Positions 50,057 to 58,503 of a stretch of 64,000 nt of DNA are shown one piece after another. The notes beneath the pieces were generated by a model that had not been told where the DNA came from, did no database searches, and saw only the letters and a list, made by a program, of their open reading frames with translations. Source of the DNA: an uncultured Sutterellaceae bacterium (lineage in GTDB: Bacteria > Pseudomonadota > Gammaproteobacteria > Burkholderiales > Burkholderiaceae_F). How positions within the stretch are numbered: position 1 is the stretch's first letter; the number at the start of each line of letters is the position of its first letter. The position numbers were made by a program, and so were the translations under genes. The stretch spans positions 1 to 64,000 of the forward strand of contig CADBTW010000045.1 of NCBI GenBank assembly GCA_902797695.1. The letters run 5' to 3'.

Positions 50057-51148
50057 CTACTGCCCCGGGTCCTCCACGCGGACGGGAACGCGCGGCATGA
50101 CGCTGCAGATCAGCTCGTAGCCGATTGTTCCGACACGGTCCGCGACGCGGTTCACGGGAAGGTGCTTCCCCCAGAGTTCGCACCAGCTTCCGAGCTTCGC
50201 CGCGGGGTTGTCCGTGATGTCGACCGCCATCATGTCCATGCAGACACGGCCGACGGTCGGGGAAATCTTCCCCTCGACCCACACCGGGGAGCCATTCGGC
50301 ATCGGGCGGGGATACCCGTCCGCGTAGCCGCAGGCGATGATGCCGATACGGCTTGGGCGCTCAGAGATCCACTTCGAGCCGTAGCTCACCGCTTCGCCGG
50401 GCTCAAGATTCTGCACCGCAATGATCTTCGCCCGCAGCGTCTGTGCGGGAATGATGCCAAGCGCTTCCTCGGAAACCGTGCTGTCAGGGCTCACCCCGTA
50501 GAGCGCGATGCCGGCCCGGACCGCGTTCCCCTTTACTTCCGGGTGGAAAAGCATCGCCGTGGTCGCGCCAAGGCATGCACCCTCGGGATCGTCCGCGAGG
50601 CGCCCGAGGCGCGCGAGCTGCTTCGCGACGGTTGCAGGGCCGTCACCCTTATAGGAAGGGTCGCCGTTCGCAAAGTGCGTCACGACGCCGTGGCAGCGGA
50701 CGCCGGGGATCGCATGAAGCCTCGCGCGGACCGCCTCAGCTTCCGAGGGCCTGAATCCGAGGCGGCTCATTCCGGTGTTGAGCCCGATGCAGACGTCAAG
50801 GTCGAGGTCCTTCATGCCTTCAAGCATCGAGAGGAGCCGCTCCGAATGGACCAGCACTTCAGCACGGGCCTTCTCAAGCACCGGAATGTCCTCCGGGTCG
50901 AAGAACCCCTCGATCATGAGGATCGGCTTTTTCCAGCCAGCCGCGCGGAGCCTCGGAGCGTCGGAAATGTCGAGGATCACGATGCCGTCTGCCTCGCTGA
51001 AGGCTTTTGCGGCATTCTCAAGGCCGTGCCCGTAGGCGTTCGCCTTGGCAACCACCCAGAGGAAACGATCGCCGGCCGCCCTGCGCATCACTTCAGTGTT
51101 GTGGCGGAGAGCGTCCATATGAATAATCAGTTCTATCGGACGAGGCAT
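50057..51148 (-). CDS. alr: Alanine racemase
   Basis: The 363-residue PLP enzyme makes D-alanine for peptidoglycan. The PLP lysine is K35 in VVAKANAYGHG, the catalytic tyrosine sits in ACGYADGYPR, and the CVGRVCMDMM-like segment near the C-terminus (VGRVCMDMMAVDI) belongs to the substrate channel. ATG 51148 is preferred over a TTG at 51154; GAGAG lies 8 bases upstream. It is divergent from lplT, which fits the conserved lplT / alr-radA neighbourhood. The roughly 258 bp gap upstream presumably holds both promoters, but no clear boxes were found. Confidence 0.95.
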   Translation of the reverse strand: MPRPIELIIHMDALRHNTEVMRRAAGDRFLWVVAKANAYGHGLENAAKAFSEADGIVILDISDAPRLRAAGWKKPILMIEGFFDPEDIPVLEKARAEVLVHSERLLSMLEGMKDLDLDVCIGLNTGMSRLGFRPSEAEAVRARLHAIPGVRCHGVVTHFANGDPSYKGDGPATVAKQLARLGRLADDPEGACLGATTAMLFHPEVKGNAVRAGIALYGVSPDSTVSEEALGIIPAQTLRAKIIAVQNLEPGEAVSYGSKWISERPSRIGIIACGYADGYPRPMPNGSPVWVEGKISPTVGRVCMDMMAVDITDNPAAKLGSWCELWGKHLPVNRVADRVGTIGYELICSVMPRVPVRVEDPGQ

Positions 51149-51406
51149 CTTCAAATCTCTCTATCAACTGGTTCGTTGTTCACCCGTTCCGAAGGGATGC
51201 GGGAAAGCCGGGTGTCACTCTACCACCTGCGGGATCGCAGAGGCATGAATTTGAAGGATGCTTCACAAATCGATTACAAATGGCGTTCGAATGGGGTCCC
51301 CCGCGCGATAAACTAAAGCCTTGTACGCATATCGGGCGGGTGAAGACCGAGGGACGGGCAATCCTCCCTCTCTTCGCCTTGAACGCAGGTATAGGAAAGG
51401 AGAAAA

Positions 51407-52756
51407 ATGAACCGAGGCTTTTACACGATTCTTTCTGCGCAGTTTTTCTCAAGCCTTGCCGACAATGCCCTCCTCATCGCGGCGATCGCGCTTCTCACCG
51501 AGCTCTCCGAACCGAGCTGGATGACGCCGCTCCTAAGGCTCTGCTTCACCCTTAGCTACATCGTTTTCGCGGCCTACGTCGGAATCTTCGCGGACAGCAT
51601 GCCGAAGGGTCGTGTGATGTTCCTCACCAACACCCTGAAGGCGTTCGGATGCCTCTTCATGCTTTTCGCGGGACACCCCCTTCTCGCGTACGCGGTGGTA
51701 GGGCTCGGCGCTGCCGCCTATTCACCCGCGAAGTACGGCATCCTTACCGAGCTCCTCCCGCCCGAGAAGCTCGTGATCGCAAACGGCTGGATGGAAGGTC
51801 TCACCGTGATCTCGATCATCCTCGGCGTCGTGCTTGGCGGCGCGCTGATCCTTCCTTCGGTCGCGGGCGTCGCGCTCGGGACCGGGATCCTGCAGCACAT
51901 CGGCATCACGACGTACGCGGGCGCCGCGGTTTCGATGATTTTCCTGATCTACGTGCTCGCCGCCGTGATCAACCTCTTCATCCCGGACACGGGAGTCCGG
52001 TACCCGAAGACGACCTTCGAGCCGCTGAAGACCTTCCGCAGCTTCATGAGCTCTTTCGTCGAACTCTGGCGCGACAAGCTTGGACAGATCTCGCTCTCCG
52101 TCACCTCAATGTTCTGGGGCGCGGGCGCCGTGCTCCAGTTCCTCGTCCTCACGTGGGCTGACGCGAACTTCGGGCTCAACCTTTCCCAGGCATCGGTCCT
52201 TCAGGCCGTGGTCTCGATCGGCATCGCGATCGGCGCGGTCTGCGCCGCGGCATTCGTTCCGCTGAAGCGCTGCCTCAAGGTTCTTCCGATGGGGGTCCTG
52301 ATGGGCATCGTCGTCATCTTCGCCGCGCACTTCAATCGCGGGATGGTTGACGGAGGCATCACTCTTCCGGGCGGACTCGAGGTCTCCTGGGCGATCCTGA
52401 TCGCGGGCCTCATCATGATCGTTGTGGGGGCGCTCGCCGGGTTCTTCGTCGTCCCGATGAACGCCCTCCTCCAGAACCGCGGGTTCGTTCTGATGAGCGC
52501 CGGGCGCTCTGTCGCGGTCCAGAATTTCAACGAGAACAGCTCGATGCTGATCATGCTCGGCGTCTACTCGCTGATGATCAAGGGCGGCCTTTCATCCACC
52601 GCGATCATGGAAATCTTCGGCGCCTTCGTTTCGATCGGCATGGTTGCCGTGATCCTCACCCACAGGCATCACCAGGCCGGCGAGGACCTTACCGCGATGA
52701 TCGGAGAGGAAAGCCCGCATACGAAGAGAAGGGACGCCGGAAAGGCGAAAAACTGA
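51407..52756 (+). CDS. lplT: Lysophospholipid transporter LplT
   Basis: The 449-residue MFS protein begins GFYTILSAQFFSSLADNALLIAAIALL, the signature of LplT, followed by FAAYVGIFADSMPKGRVMF and AYSPAKYGILTELLPPEKLV. It has about 12 helices and a hydrophilic C-terminal tail. LplT flips lysophosphatidylethanolamine across the inner membrane so it can be reacylated; in many genomes the acyltransferase gene aas is adjacent or fused, but it is absent here. GGAAAGGAG lies 5 bases before the ATG. A strong bidirectional terminator follows immediately after the stop. Confidence 0.93.
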   Translation: MNRGFYTILSAQFFSSLADNALLIAAIALLTELSEPSWMTPLLRLCFTLSYIVFAAYVGIFADSMPKGRVMFLTNTLKAFGCLFMLFAGHPLLAYAVVGLGAAAYSPAKYGILTELLPPEKLVIANGWMEGLTVISIILGVVLGGALILPSVAGVALGTGILQHIGITTYAGAAVSMIFLIYVLAAVINLFIPDTGVRYPKTTFEPLKTFRSFMSSFVELWRDKLGQISLSVTSMFWGAGAVLQFLVLTWADANFGLNLSQASVLQAVVSIGIAIGAVCAAAFVPLKRCLKVLPMGVLMGIVVIFAAHFNRGMVDGGITLPGGLEVSWAILIAGLIMIVVGALAGFFVVPMNALLQNRGFVLMSAGRSVAVQNFNENSSMLIMLGVYSLMIKGGLSSTAIMEIFGAFVSIGMVAVILTHRHHQAGEDLTAMIGEESPHTKRRDAGKAKN

Positions 52757-52758
52757 CC

Positions 52759-52789
52759 AAAGAAAGGCCGGCAGCTGCGCCGGCCTTTT
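52759..52789. terminator. Bidirectional terminator between lplT and the UDG gene
   Basis: Perfect 10-base arms AAAGGCCGGC (52763-52772) and GCCGGCCTTT (52779-52788) enclose a 6-base loop, with T-rich sequence on both sides. It serves the convergent lplT and UDG genes. Confidence 0.85.
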
Positions 52790-52807
52790 CAATTGAAGGA
52801 GAAAAAG

Positions 52808-53740
52808 CTAAGCCTGCGGCGCCGCCCCGGCTAGCGTCCTCTTCGCGAGCAGCAGGTCGTGCCAGCATTTCTCCTTCTCGGTGAGGCTTCGGAGAAGATA
52901 GGAAGGATGGTAGGTGACGATTGCCGGGACGGTCCTTCCCGAGATCTCCGCCTGATGGACGGAACCCCGGAGGCGTGAAATCGGCTGGTCCGTCCCGAGG
53001 ACCGCGGAAGCGGCCGGCCGTCCCATCAGGACAAGCACTTTCGGCGCGAGGAGCGCAAGCTGCCGGTCGAGGAAATGCCGGCAGACGGAAACCTCTTCCG
53101 GCCTCGGGTCCCGATTATGGGGCGGGCGGCACTTCAGCACGTTGATGATCGCGACGTCAGTGCCCCGCTCGAGGCCTACCGCGCCGAGCGCCTGGGTGAG
53201 AAGCTGGCCGCTCTTCCCGACGAAGGGCTTCCCCTGGATGTCCTCGTCTGCCCCTGGCGCTTCGCCCACCATCACGATGGGGCACCCTGGCCGGCCGTCT
53301 GCGAAAACCGTCTTGATCCGCGTCCTCGAAAGTCCGCAGCACTTGCAGTCCCGAAGGAGGGCTTCGAGCCGCTCCCAGTCCGCCGAATCGACTTCGGAAA
53401 GGAAAGCCGCGTCGGAAGGCGCACGAGTGGCGGGTGCCGGAGCGGCCTGGGCCGGACGGGTAGCCGCGGAGGCTGAGCGGGGCGCCGGGGGAACAAACCG
53501 ATCTTCACGCAGGGTTTCAGGGACGCCTGAAACGGGGGCAGGACGGGGCGCGGAAGGGGTCGGGGCAGAAACAGGGGGAACCGCGGCCCGGGCAATGGCA
53601 TCCTGATGCCCGGACGCAGGGCAGGCTGCGCGAGGGGAAGCAGCCTGTCGTTCGGGCTCCCCCTCCTCTTCCCTCAGGATCCACTCGGGGCCGATCCCGA
53701 GCGCCTTCCAGATTTCAGACCGCCTTGGATCAAGCGCCAT
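52808..53740 (-). CDS. Family 4-type uracil-DNA glycosylase with long N-terminal linker
   Basis: The 310-residue protein has the Fe-S UDG fold in its C-terminal 190 residues. CKCCGLSRTR supplies two iron-sulfur cysteines, and VMVGEAPGADEDIQGKPFVGKSGQLL is motif A. NVLKCRPPHNRDPRPEEVSVCRHFL holds the other two cysteines, and VTYHPSYLLR is the motif with the conserved histidine. The enzyme removes uracil from DNA. The first 125 residues form a Pro/Ala-rich linker with no domain, unusual in length for the family. It is the last gene of the tsaB-rimI-UDG unit, 3 bases after rimI. Confidence 0.92.
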   Translation of the reverse strand: MALDPRRSEIWKALGIGPEWILREEEGEPERQAASPRAACPASGHQDAIARAAVPPVSAPTPSAPRPAPVSGVPETLREDRFVPPAPRSASAATRPAQAAPAPATRAPSDAAFLSEVDSADWERLEALLRDCKCCGLSRTRIKTVFADGRPGCPIVMVGEAPGADEDIQGKPFVGKSGQLLTQALGAVGLERGTDVAIINVLKCRPPHNRDPRPEEVSVCRHFLDRQLALLAPKVLVLMGRPAASAVLGTDQPISRLRGSVHQAEISGRTVPAIVTYHPSYLLRSLTEKEKCWHDLLLAKRTLAGAAPQA

Positions 53741-53743
53741 CGC

Positions 53744-54202
53744 CTAAGGCCTCCTCGACATCACCCGGGCGTCCTCGGTCGTGCCGTCGGAATTCTCGAA
53801 GTAATCCGCGATGCGCGAAAGGTCCGTGAAGCCTTCGGACTCGTAGAGGTTCACCGCGCGGGTGTTCCCTGGGCGCACTTCGAGCACGACGGACGAAGCG
53901 GCGCCGTCGCGCGCTCCAGAGATCGCGTCCCGGAGGAGAAGGCGACCGAAGCCGTGGCCCTGGAGAGGCGGGGAAACGGCGAGCGTATAGATCTCGGCCC
54001 TGTCGCGGACCTGGTGGAGAATGCAGTAGCCTCCCGGCTTCCCGTCAACCTCGAGAAGCCGGCACCGGCTCCCGTCACGGACGCAGGAGAGGAAGAAGTC
54101 GATCGTCCAGGGAGTGTCGAACACCTGCCGCTCGATCGCGAGGACCTCGGAAAGGTCCCCCGGGAGCATGTCGCGAACCTGTACGCTGCGGGGCCTTGCC
54201 AT
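53744..54202 (-). CDS. rimI: Ribosomal protein S18 N-acetyltransferase RimI
   Basis: The 152-residue GNAT enzyme carries the RimI pattern: PWTIDFFLSC near the N-terminus, YTLAVSPPLQGHGFGRLLL for acetyl-CoA binding, and LEVRPGNTRAVNLYESEGF, which is typical of RimI proteins. It acetylates the N-terminal alanine of S18; some homologues have other targets. ATG 54202 is only 4 bases past the tsaB stop, with GGAGAG about 11 bases upstream. The longer frame to 54340 is antisense noise over tsaB. Adjacency to tsaB is a conserved arrangement in proteobacteria. Confidence 0.93.
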   Translation of the reverse strand: MARPRSVQVRDMLPGDLSEVLAIERQVFDTPWTIDFFLSCVRDGSRCRLLEVDGKPGGYCILHQVRDRAEIYTLAVSPPLQGHGFGRLLLRDAISGARDGAASSVVLEVRPGNTRAVNLYESEGFTDLSRIADYFENSDGTTEDARVMSRRP

Positions 54203-54206
54203 GTCG

Positions 54207-54929
54207 CTAGAGGCTCTCCCCCGCCTTCCGCTCCTCGATCGTGAGGGCGACGCGGTTCCGGATGTAGAGCGGCGCGGCGAGTTCCGGGATGATCGCTTTC
54301 CCTTCAAGGAAAAGAAGCCGCCCGAGCCTCGCGAGGTCAAGCGCGTCCGCGGCAGCGTCCGGAATCTTTCTGAGATTTGAGCTGGAAAACGCCTCGGGGA
54401 ATGCCGCGACGGCGCTTCCTGCTGCTACCGCGGCGCCCGTCCGGGAAAGGATCCCGGGGATATCCTCAGGGTTCACGAGCTGGGGCGGTTCCACTTCGGC
54501 TGGCCGGGCGCCATCCTCGGCGGCCTTCTCGTAGACCGCGCAGTAGGACTGGTGCATCCGTGCGTCCAGTGCCGCGATGACACGGGTTCCCGGGGCTTCG
54601 GATGAAAGAACCTTCAGCGCGAGCGCTTCGAGGTTCCCGGCGGGAACAACGGGCTTGCCGCTCGCCCATGCGAGTCCCTGGGCGACCCCGCACGCGACGC
54701 GGAGGCCGGTGAACGCGCCTGGTCCCGCGCCGAAGACGACGGCGTCGCACTGCTCGAGGCTGATGCCTGCTTCCTTCAGCGCTTCATCCACCATTCCGAT
54801 CACTGCTTCCGAGTGTCCGTTCCCGGAAGGCTTGTCCTTTAGGACAGAAATCCCTTCCGCCACTGCCGCCGTTGAGCATTCCTGCGTGGCAGTGTCGATC
54901 GCGAGAAGCACAGGGGAAAGCTGGGTCAT
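54207..54929 (-). CDS. tsaB: tRNA threonylcarbamoyladenosine biosynthesis protein TsaB
   Basis: The 240-residue protein matches TsaB: VLLAIDTATQECSTAAV at the N-terminus and the diagnostic VFGAGPGAFTGLRVACGVAQGLA. TsaB is an inactive TsaD paralogue that forms the TsaB-TsaD-TsaE complex making the t6A modification at position 37 of ANN-decoding tRNAs; it is essential in most bacteria. It is the first gene of the minus-strand tsaB-rimI-UDG operon. The gene for TsaD is not in this window. A hairpin terminator at 54955-54994 isolates it from the lipoprotein gene upstream. Confidence 0.95.
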   Translation of the reverse strand: MTQLSPVLLAIDTATQECSTAAVAEGISVLKDKPSGNGHSEAVIGMVDEALKEAGISLEQCDAVVFGAGPGAFTGLRVACGVAQGLAWASGKPVVPAGNLEALALKVLSSEAPGTRVIAALDARMHQSYCAVYEKAAEDGARPAEVEPPQLVNPEDIPGILSRTGAAVAAGSAVAAFPEAFSSSNLRKIPDAAADALDLARLGRLLFLEGKAIIPELAAPLYIRNRVALTIEERKAGESL

Positions 54930-54954
54930 TGCAGAATGAGCGCCTCAGAATAAA

Positions 54955-54994
54955 AACGGACAGAAACGAAGCGGGGCCACGTCAGTTGCCCCGC
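54955..54994 (-). terminator. Terminator after the 55050 lipoprotein gene
   Basis: GCGGGGC and GCCCCGC (54971-54994) enclose a 10-base loop; the minus strand continues with TTCGTTTCTGTCCGTTTTTATT. It lies 55 bases past the lipoprotein stop. Confidence 0.7.
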
Positions 54995-55049
54995 CCCTTG
55001 GTTCCTTGGATTCTAGCGCACCCGGGGGTGGTTCCCCGGACCGATAGGG

Positions 55050-55478
55050 CTACTTCGAGCCTTCGGGCTGGTAGCTCTGAACGTACTCCTGATGGACCTG
55101 GATGATCTGGTGGCGCATGTGGCGGCGTTCGCCGGGTGACATCATGAGCCCGAGGTGTCCGGGTTCCATGGCGCCTTCCCTCCCGTGCCTGAGGCTGCAC
55201 TCGATGTGGCGGCGCATCTCCTCGCGGCTGATCGGGCGAAGTTCCTCGCGCAGGGCCTGCCGGTCGGCGTCGTCCATCGAGGACCAGATCTTCATGCGGT
55301 TCTCGCGCGTCATTTCGGACCACGAGTCGGCCCGTTCCCGCACCGTCATGCTCTGCCACTCGGCGGGCGTGCAGACGCGGTTGCATCCCTGCGGGCCCCG
55401 GGCGTACGACTGGGCACTGCAGGCGGCGAGCGAAGCGACGAGCGCGGCGTAGAGGATTTTCTTCATGGAGTTGTTCAT
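55050..55478 (-). CDS. Predicted small lipoprotein, helical
   Basis: The 142-residue protein has a lipoprotein signal with lipobox SLAAC (C20), followed by SAQSYARG. The mature part is helical and rich in Arg, Glu and Met, with a repeated pattern of RENRMKIWSSMDDADRQALREEL and SPGERRHMRHQIIQ that loosely recalls Spy-like or DUF3106 proteins. No confident family. Two cysteines in the mature part (CNRVCTPAEW) lie close together. ATG 55478 or 55466 could start it; neither has a clear ribosome site. It lies divergent from the OmpR-like regulator, so it could be part of the same envelope-stress response. Confidence 0.7.
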   Translation of the reverse strand: MNNSMKKILYAALVASLAACSAQSYARGPQGCNRVCTPAEWQSMTVRERADSWSEMTRENRMKIWSSMDDADRQALREELRPISREEMRRHIECSLRHGREGAMEPGHLGLMMSPGERRHMRHQIIQVHQEYVQSYQPEGSK

Positions 55479-55730
55479 ATGTACGGTGGATTCGGGAAAA
55501 CGGCGGCCCGTTGGCCGCGCCTCTCTTACCAACACCCATATGCTATTTCCATTTCCTGTGAAAAAGGAATTCAGGGCGTCTTCAAATTCTTTCAGCCGCC
55601 CTTCTTTTGTTACATTGTGTTTACGGCGGGTGGAAAATTTCCCCGGGGAAGTGAAAATGTAACAGACATTCCCGGGACGGCCCCGAGCGGCCGGCGGGAA
55701 CGCTTGAAGAGATTAACTGGAGAAAAGAAC

Positions 55731-56459
55731 ATGGCGACTGAACGCAAGCCGAAGATCCTGGTGGTTGACGATGACCCGAGGCTCCGGGATCTCCTGCGGC
55801 GGTATCTCGGCGAAAACGGCTTCACCGTTTCAGTGGCTGAGAACGGCCAGTCGATGAACAGGCTCTGGATGCGGGAGCGGTTCGACGCCCTGATCCTCGA
55901 CCTGATGATGCCGGGCGAGGACGGTCTCGCGATCCTGAAGCGGATACGCGCGGCGAAGGACACGACCCCTGTCATCATGCTGACCGCCCGGGGCGAGGAC
56001 GTCGACCGGATCGTTGGGCTTGAGCTCGGCGCGGACGACTACATCCCGAAGCCCTTCAACCCGAGGGAGCTCCTTGCCCGCATTCACGCGGTGCTTCGCC
56101 GGAGGCCCGCCCCGGAAACCCCTGGCGCGCCGTCCTCTGAAAACGAGGTCGTGCAGTTCGGGGATTTCGAACTTGACCTCGGGACCCGGGTGCTGAAGAA
56201 GAACGGCACGCCGATTCCCCTCACGACGGGAGAATTCGCGGTGCTGAAGGCCTTCGCCCGTCATCCGAGGCAGCCGCTTTCCCGCGACAAGCTGATGGAG
56301 ATGGCCCGCGGACGCGAGTACGAGGCATTCGACCGGAGCCTCGACGTGCAGGTGTCGCGCCTCCGGAAGCTGATCGAGCCCGAGCCGAGCAAGCCCCGGT
56401 ACCTGCAGACCGTCTGGGGGCTTGGCTACGTGTTCATTCCGGACGGGCACAACGCCTGA
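55731..56459 (+). CDS. ompR: OmpR-family response regulator
   Basis: The 242-residue regulator has a receiver domain (ILVVDDDPRLRDLL, phospho-acceptor D57 in LILDLMMPGEDG, MLTARGEDVDRIVGLELGADDYIPKPFNP) and a winged helix ending in YLQTVWGLGYVFIPDG. These sequences track E. coli OmpR closely. GGAG lies 8 bases before ATG 55731; the frame is open far upstream but only as an artefact of the antisense lipoprotein gene. The partner kinase follows after 133 bp. In other bacteria the pair controls porins in response to osmotic stress; targets here are unknown. Confidence 0.93.
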   Translation: MATERKPKILVVDDDPRLRDLLRRYLGENGFTVSVAENGQSMNRLWMRERFDALILDLMMPGEDGLAILKRIRAAKDTTPVIMLTARGEDVDRIVGLELGADDYIPKPFNPRELLARIHAVLRRRPAPETPGAPSSENEVVQFGDFELDLGTRVLKKNGTPIPLTTGEFAVLKAFARHPRQPLSRDKLMEMARGREYEAFDRSLDVQVSRLRKLIEPEPSKPRYLQTVWGLGYVFIPDGHNA

Positions 56460-56516
56460 TCTGATTCCGGGTAGGGAGCAACTGCAGTTACTCCTCCCCG
56501 CCTGAAGGAATACGAG

Positions 56517-56554
56517 GGAGGCTTCGCCCAGCGACGGGCCGGAGCCTCCTTTTT
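56517..56554 (+). terminator. Terminator-like hairpin between ompR and envZ
   Basis: GGAGGCT (56517-56523) pairs with AGCCTCC (56543-56549), with an inner GCCC/GGGC pair, followed by five T (56550-56554). It lies inside what is normally one operon and may lower kinase expression relative to the regulator. Confidence 0.75.
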
Positions 56555-56592
56555 ATACTTGCCAACTGATCGAATCCGCCAGGGAAGCCGGG

Positions 56593-57996
56593 ATGGGAAC
56601 GGAAGAGAAAAAGAAAGAAAAGAAGAAGCCTGAGGAGCAGAGCTCAACCCTCTTCTGGAGGACGTTCATGCTGCTCGTCGTGCTGCTTTCGGTCTCGGTG
56701 CTCGGGGGCCTTCAGACCTACTGGATCTTCAACGAGGAGTCGATCGCGAAGAACGCCGCGCGCCAGATCGTCTCCACTGCGAACCTCACGCGCTACGCGC
56801 TGATTTCCGCAGACCCTGTCTACCGGCCCGACCTCCTCGCCGTGCTCGCGAGCAGCGAGGACCTGAGGATCGTTCCGAAGGAGCCGACCGACCGGACGAC
56901 GCCGCTCAAGAAATCGACGGCGATGTTGCGGATCGAGGAACTCGTGACGGAGGGCCTCGGAAGCGGAACCGTGCTCGCCGCGAGCGTGAACGGCGACAAG
57001 GGCTTCTGGGTGTCCATCTCGATCGACGGCGACCCGTACTGGCTGATGACGCGGAAGAACCTCATGATGCGGCCGACCGGCACGTCATGGCTCTGGTGGG
57101 GGATGCTCGCGTTCCTCGTTTCGACCGTCGGGGCGACACTCCTCACGCATCACACCGTGGAGCCGCTTGCGAGGCTCTCGAGGGCCGCCCGCACATTCGG
57201 ACGCGGGAAGGTTCCGGCCGAACTCCCGGATTCGGGCCCGAAGGAAATCCGCGAGGTGAACCGGTCCTTCAACAACATGGTGAAGGACCTCTCCCAGATG
57301 GCCGAGGACCGGGAGCTTCTGCTCGCGGGCGTAAGCCACGACCTCCGGACCCCGATCACAAGGCTGCGGCTCGAGGTAGAACTCGCGGATCTCCCGGAAG
57401 ACTCGCGGAACGCGATGATCCAGGACATGGAGCAGATGGAGAGCATCGTGACCCAGTTCCTCGACTACGCGAGGCGCTCAACAACGCCGCTCGAGCTCGT
57501 GAACCTGGGGGAGGTGGTGTCGGCCGCGGTCGCAACCTCCAGGATGCAGGAGAGCTCCGACGTTTCGATCGACAGCGTGATCCGGAAGGACGTTTTCATC
57601 ATGGCCCACGCGACCGAGATCAGCCGCGTCGTCCAGAACCTGCTCGTTAACGCCGGCAAGTACGGCAGGTCGGAGGACGGGAAGCTCGACGTGTTCGTGA
57701 ACGCGGGGGTCCAGAACGGGAAGGCGATCCTTCAGGTCTCGGACCACGGGAAGGGGATCCCCGAGAACGAGATGGTCCGGGTCCTGAGGCCCTTCGAGCG
57801 CGGCGAGCGCGCGAGAACCGGATCCACGGGCTCGGGACTCGGACTCGCGATCGTCGATCGGATCGCAAAGCGCTCCGACGGCCGGGTCGAGCTTTCGGCG
57901 AACCGCCCTAGCGGGCTCGTCGTCACGATCCGCTTCCCGCTCGCGCAGCCCCAGAAGAAGGAGAAGAAGGCGGAGCGTCAGAACGCTTCGGCCTGA
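56593..57996 (+). CDS. envZ: EnvZ-like sensor histidine kinase
   Basis: The 467-residue kinase has a very basic N-terminus (KKKEKKKPEE), transmembrane helices at about 24-44 and 166-186, and a periplasmic domain. A HAMP domain follows (HHTVEPLARLSRAARTFGRGK), then HisKA with H249 in LAGVSHDLRTPITRLRLEVE, and a HATPase domain (NLLVNAGKYGR, VSDHGKGIPE, GSGLGLAIVDRI). The DLRTPITRLR stretch is typical of EnvZ. Its stop overlaps the convergent ispF stop by 19 bp. A terminator-like hairpin precedes it, so it may be expressed at a lower level than the regulator. Confidence 0.93.
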   Translation: MGTEEKKKEKKKPEEQSSTLFWRTFMLLVVLLSVSVLGGLQTYWIFNEESIAKNAARQIVSTANLTRYALISADPVYRPDLLAVLASSEDLRIVPKEPTDRTTPLKKSTAMLRIEELVTEGLGSGTVLAASVNGDKGFWVSISIDGDPYWLMTRKNLMMRPTGTSWLWWGMLAFLVSTVGATLLTHHTVEPLARLSRAARTFGRGKVPAELPDSGPKEIREVNRSFNNMVKDLSQMAEDRELLLAGVSHDLRTPITRLRLEVELADLPEDSRNAMIQDMEQMESIVTQFLDYARRSTTPLELVNLGEVVSAAVATSRMQESSDVSIDSVIRKDVFIMAHATEISRVVQNLLVNAGKYGRSEDGKLDVFVNAGVQNGKAILQVSDHGKGIPENEMVRVLRPFERGERARTGSTGSGLGLAIVDRIAKRSDGRVELSANRPSGLVVTIRFPLAQPQKKEKKAERQNASA

Positions 57997-58475
57997 GGAC
58001 GGGTTTCAAGGAGAACAACCGCCTCCGCCGCAATCGCGGAACCGTTTCCGACCGCGTCAAGCCGCTCGTTCGTCTTCGCCTTGACATTCACGTCCTGCGT
58101 CGCGATGCCGAGGAGCCCCGCGAGCTTCTCGCGGATCTTCGACTTCCACGGATAGAGCTTCGGCTCTTCCGCGATCACAGTGGAGTCGACATTCACGACT
58201 TCCCAGCCCGCGGCCCGGACTTCGCCGAGCACCGTTTCGAGGAGCTTTCGGCTGTCAGCGTCCTTCCACTGAGGGTCTGAGGGCGGAAAGCGGTCTCCGA
58301 TGTCCCCTCTGCCGCTCGCGCCGAGCAGCGCGTCGGTCACGGCGTGAAGGAGCACGTCCGCGTCCGAGTGCCCGAGGAGCCCTTTACCGTACGGGATCTC
58401 GACCCCGCCGAGGACCAGCCTCCTGCCCTCAACAAGCCTGTGGATGTCGTAACCCTCGCCAACATGAATCGTCAT
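57978..58475 (-). CDS. ispF: 2-C-methyl-D-erythritol 2,4-cyclodiphosphate synthase
   Basis: The 165-residue MEP-pathway enzyme has the metal site residues D10 and H12 in EGYDIHRL, the HSDADVLLHAVTDALLGA loop, GDIGDRFPPSDP, and KAKTNERLDAVGNGSAIAAEAV near the end. It cyclises 4-diphosphocytidyl-methylerythritol 2-phosphate on the way to isoprenoids. GGAGG lies 7 bases before ATG 58475; the longer frame to 58538 would overlap ispD. It follows ispD by 28 bases on the minus strand, and its tail overlaps envZ. Confidence 0.96.
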   Translation of the reverse strand: MTIHVGEGYDIHRLVEGRRLVLGGVEIPYGKGLLGHSDADVLLHAVTDALLGASGRGDIGDRFPPSDPQWKDADSRKLLETVLGEVRAAGWEVVNVDSTVIAEEPKLYPWKSKIREKLAGLLGIATQDVNVKAKTNERLDAVGNGSAIAAEAVVLLETRPQAEAF

Positions 58476-58503
58476 TTGCTGCCTCCAGCAACGAATTGAA
58501 TTT

